Of a stretch of 14,212 bases of DNA, positions 13,613 to 14,212 are shown one piece after another. The translations under genes were made by a program, and so were the position numbers. The notes below the pieces were generated by a model. That model did not search any database. It saw only the letters and a program-made list of their open reading frames with translations, and was not told where the DNA came from. This stretch comes from Bacillota bacterium (GTDB lineage: Bacteria > Bacillota > Clostridia > Acetivibrionales > DSM-1351). Location of the stretch: NCBI GenBank assembly GCA_023416275.1, contig JAEZIB010000123.1, positions 1 through 14,212 of the forward strand, written 5' to 3'. Numbering within the stretch: the stretch's first letter is position 1; the number at the start of each line of letters is the position of its first letter.

Positions 13613-14212
13613 AGTAAAAAACAGATACTTTCGGTTGATATATACGATTATTAATGAGTGTGCGGACGGAAAGGCAAAAACTGATATAATAAGAATTATT
13701 GACGAAGGTGAATTTGAGCAAAAGGTTATCGGAAAGAATCAGAAATCTTTTGCAGACCTTATTCTAAATAGATGCTCGGAAGACGAAAATTTGAACCTTT
13801 TGACTGAAAAAGATGGTAGGTTTTATCCGTCTGTTGAAAATGCTGGGAGGCAGGAGTGCATAAAAGGAAACGAAGATGGGAAGAGTGTTTTGCCACCACT
13901 GCCCATACGTTTTACTAAGATTGAAAAATCATGGTTGAAAGCCTTGCTGGAAGTACCTGATATAAAAATGGTACTCAGCGATGAGACATTTGCGAAGCTG
14001 CAAAAAGAACTATATGGATTTGACAGTCCTATAAAAAGTGAGTATTTTGAACTGACAAATACAATAAAGCTAGCAGATATAGCCCTAGAAAATAATTATG
14101 AAAAGAACTTTCGTATTTTACTAGATGCACTTATTCAGGAAAAGCCGGTAAGATATAGCAATACCGATAAAAAGGGCAATATATATGAGAATATGCTTGC
14201 TCTGCCGGTAGC
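13596..14212 (+). CDS. second WYL-domain protein, N-terminal part (runs off window)
   Basis: The frame starts at ATG 13596, 17 bases inside the preceding WYL gene, and stays open to the window edge for 205 codons. AAGGAG at 13577-13582 is 13 bases upstream, a little far, so coupling is likely. The sequence opens MELFNEVKNRYFRLIYTIIN, contains PPLPIRFTKIEKSWLKALLE in its middle, and enters NFRILLDALIQEKPVRYSN near the edge, which is where a WYL domain begins. The same order is typical of the partner in tandem WYL pairs of Clostridia. The remainder and the rest of the operon are outside the window. Confidence 0.8.
   Translation, partial: MELFNEVKNRYFRLIYTIINECADGKAKTDIIRIIDEGEFEQKVIGKNQKSFADLILNRCSEDENLNLLTEKDGRFYPSVENAGRQECIKGNEDGKSVLPPLPIRFTKIEKSWLKALLEVPDIKMVLSDETFAKLQKELYGFDSPIKSEYFELTNTIKLADIALENNYEKNFRILLDALIQEKPVRYSNTDKKGNIYENMLALPV

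Overview
The window is AT-rich DNA with AT-biased codon use, strong GGAGG-type ribosome binding sites and sigma-A-like promoters. The families present (agr-type AgrB with DUF5317, paired WYL regulators, IS256/IS1182/IS3 transposases, YcxB, DUF234 ATPases) point to a Gram-positive, probably Clostridia, accessory or rearranged chromosomal region. No tRNA, rRNA or CRISPR array was seen.

Layout. (1) 1-714: the left end of an IS3-family element, cut by the window edge, abuts the 3' remnant of an unknown gene and a truncated GTG-start ORF. (2) 776-4860: two related COG1672/DUF234-type ATPases, each with a P-loop, a winged-helix region and a C-terminal PD-(D/E)xK-like core, converge around a secreted or anchored protein gene. 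The second ATPase has a promoter overlapped by a 35-bp double palindrome. (3) 5192-6559: a decayed ORF, then a two-gene minus-strand unit (a single-pass membrane protein after a DUF5710/zinc-finger-like protein). (4) 6707-8116: an unlisted 37-codon membrane peptide with its own promoter and RBS, divergent from an agrB-like gene. The agrB is frameshifted at a T5 tract just before its catalytic His77/Cys84 and overlaps a DUF5317 gene whose last codons come from an IS256 remnant. (5) 8085-9871: a graveyard of an internally deleted IS256 element, a broken IS1182-type transposase and a DUF1016 (YhcG-like) pseudogene with an in-frame stop. (6) 10107-11681: a small unknown protein, a cold-shock protein with a clear promoter, long leader, operator-like palindrome and terminator, a transposase N-terminal scrap, and a YcxB-like membrane protein. 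(7) 11770-14212: a PIN-domain toxin remnant, a palindromic AT-rich regulatory stretch, and two overlapping WYL-domain regulators, the second running off the window.

How it works together. Few genes form obvious pathways. The intact units appear to be the two ATPases, the DUF5710/membrane pair, csp, ycxB and the WYL pair. The agr-like unit looks inactivated: no AgrD was found, AgrB is frameshifted and the DUF5317 tail is altered. The density of broken mobile elements and toxin or nuclease relics suggests repeated insertion and deletion between about 8 and 12 kb. What the WYL pair controls probably lies beyond the right edge. The most interesting candidates for follow-up are the small membrane peptide beside agrB, the DUF234 ATPase pair with its operator, and the structured region upstream of the WYL pair.
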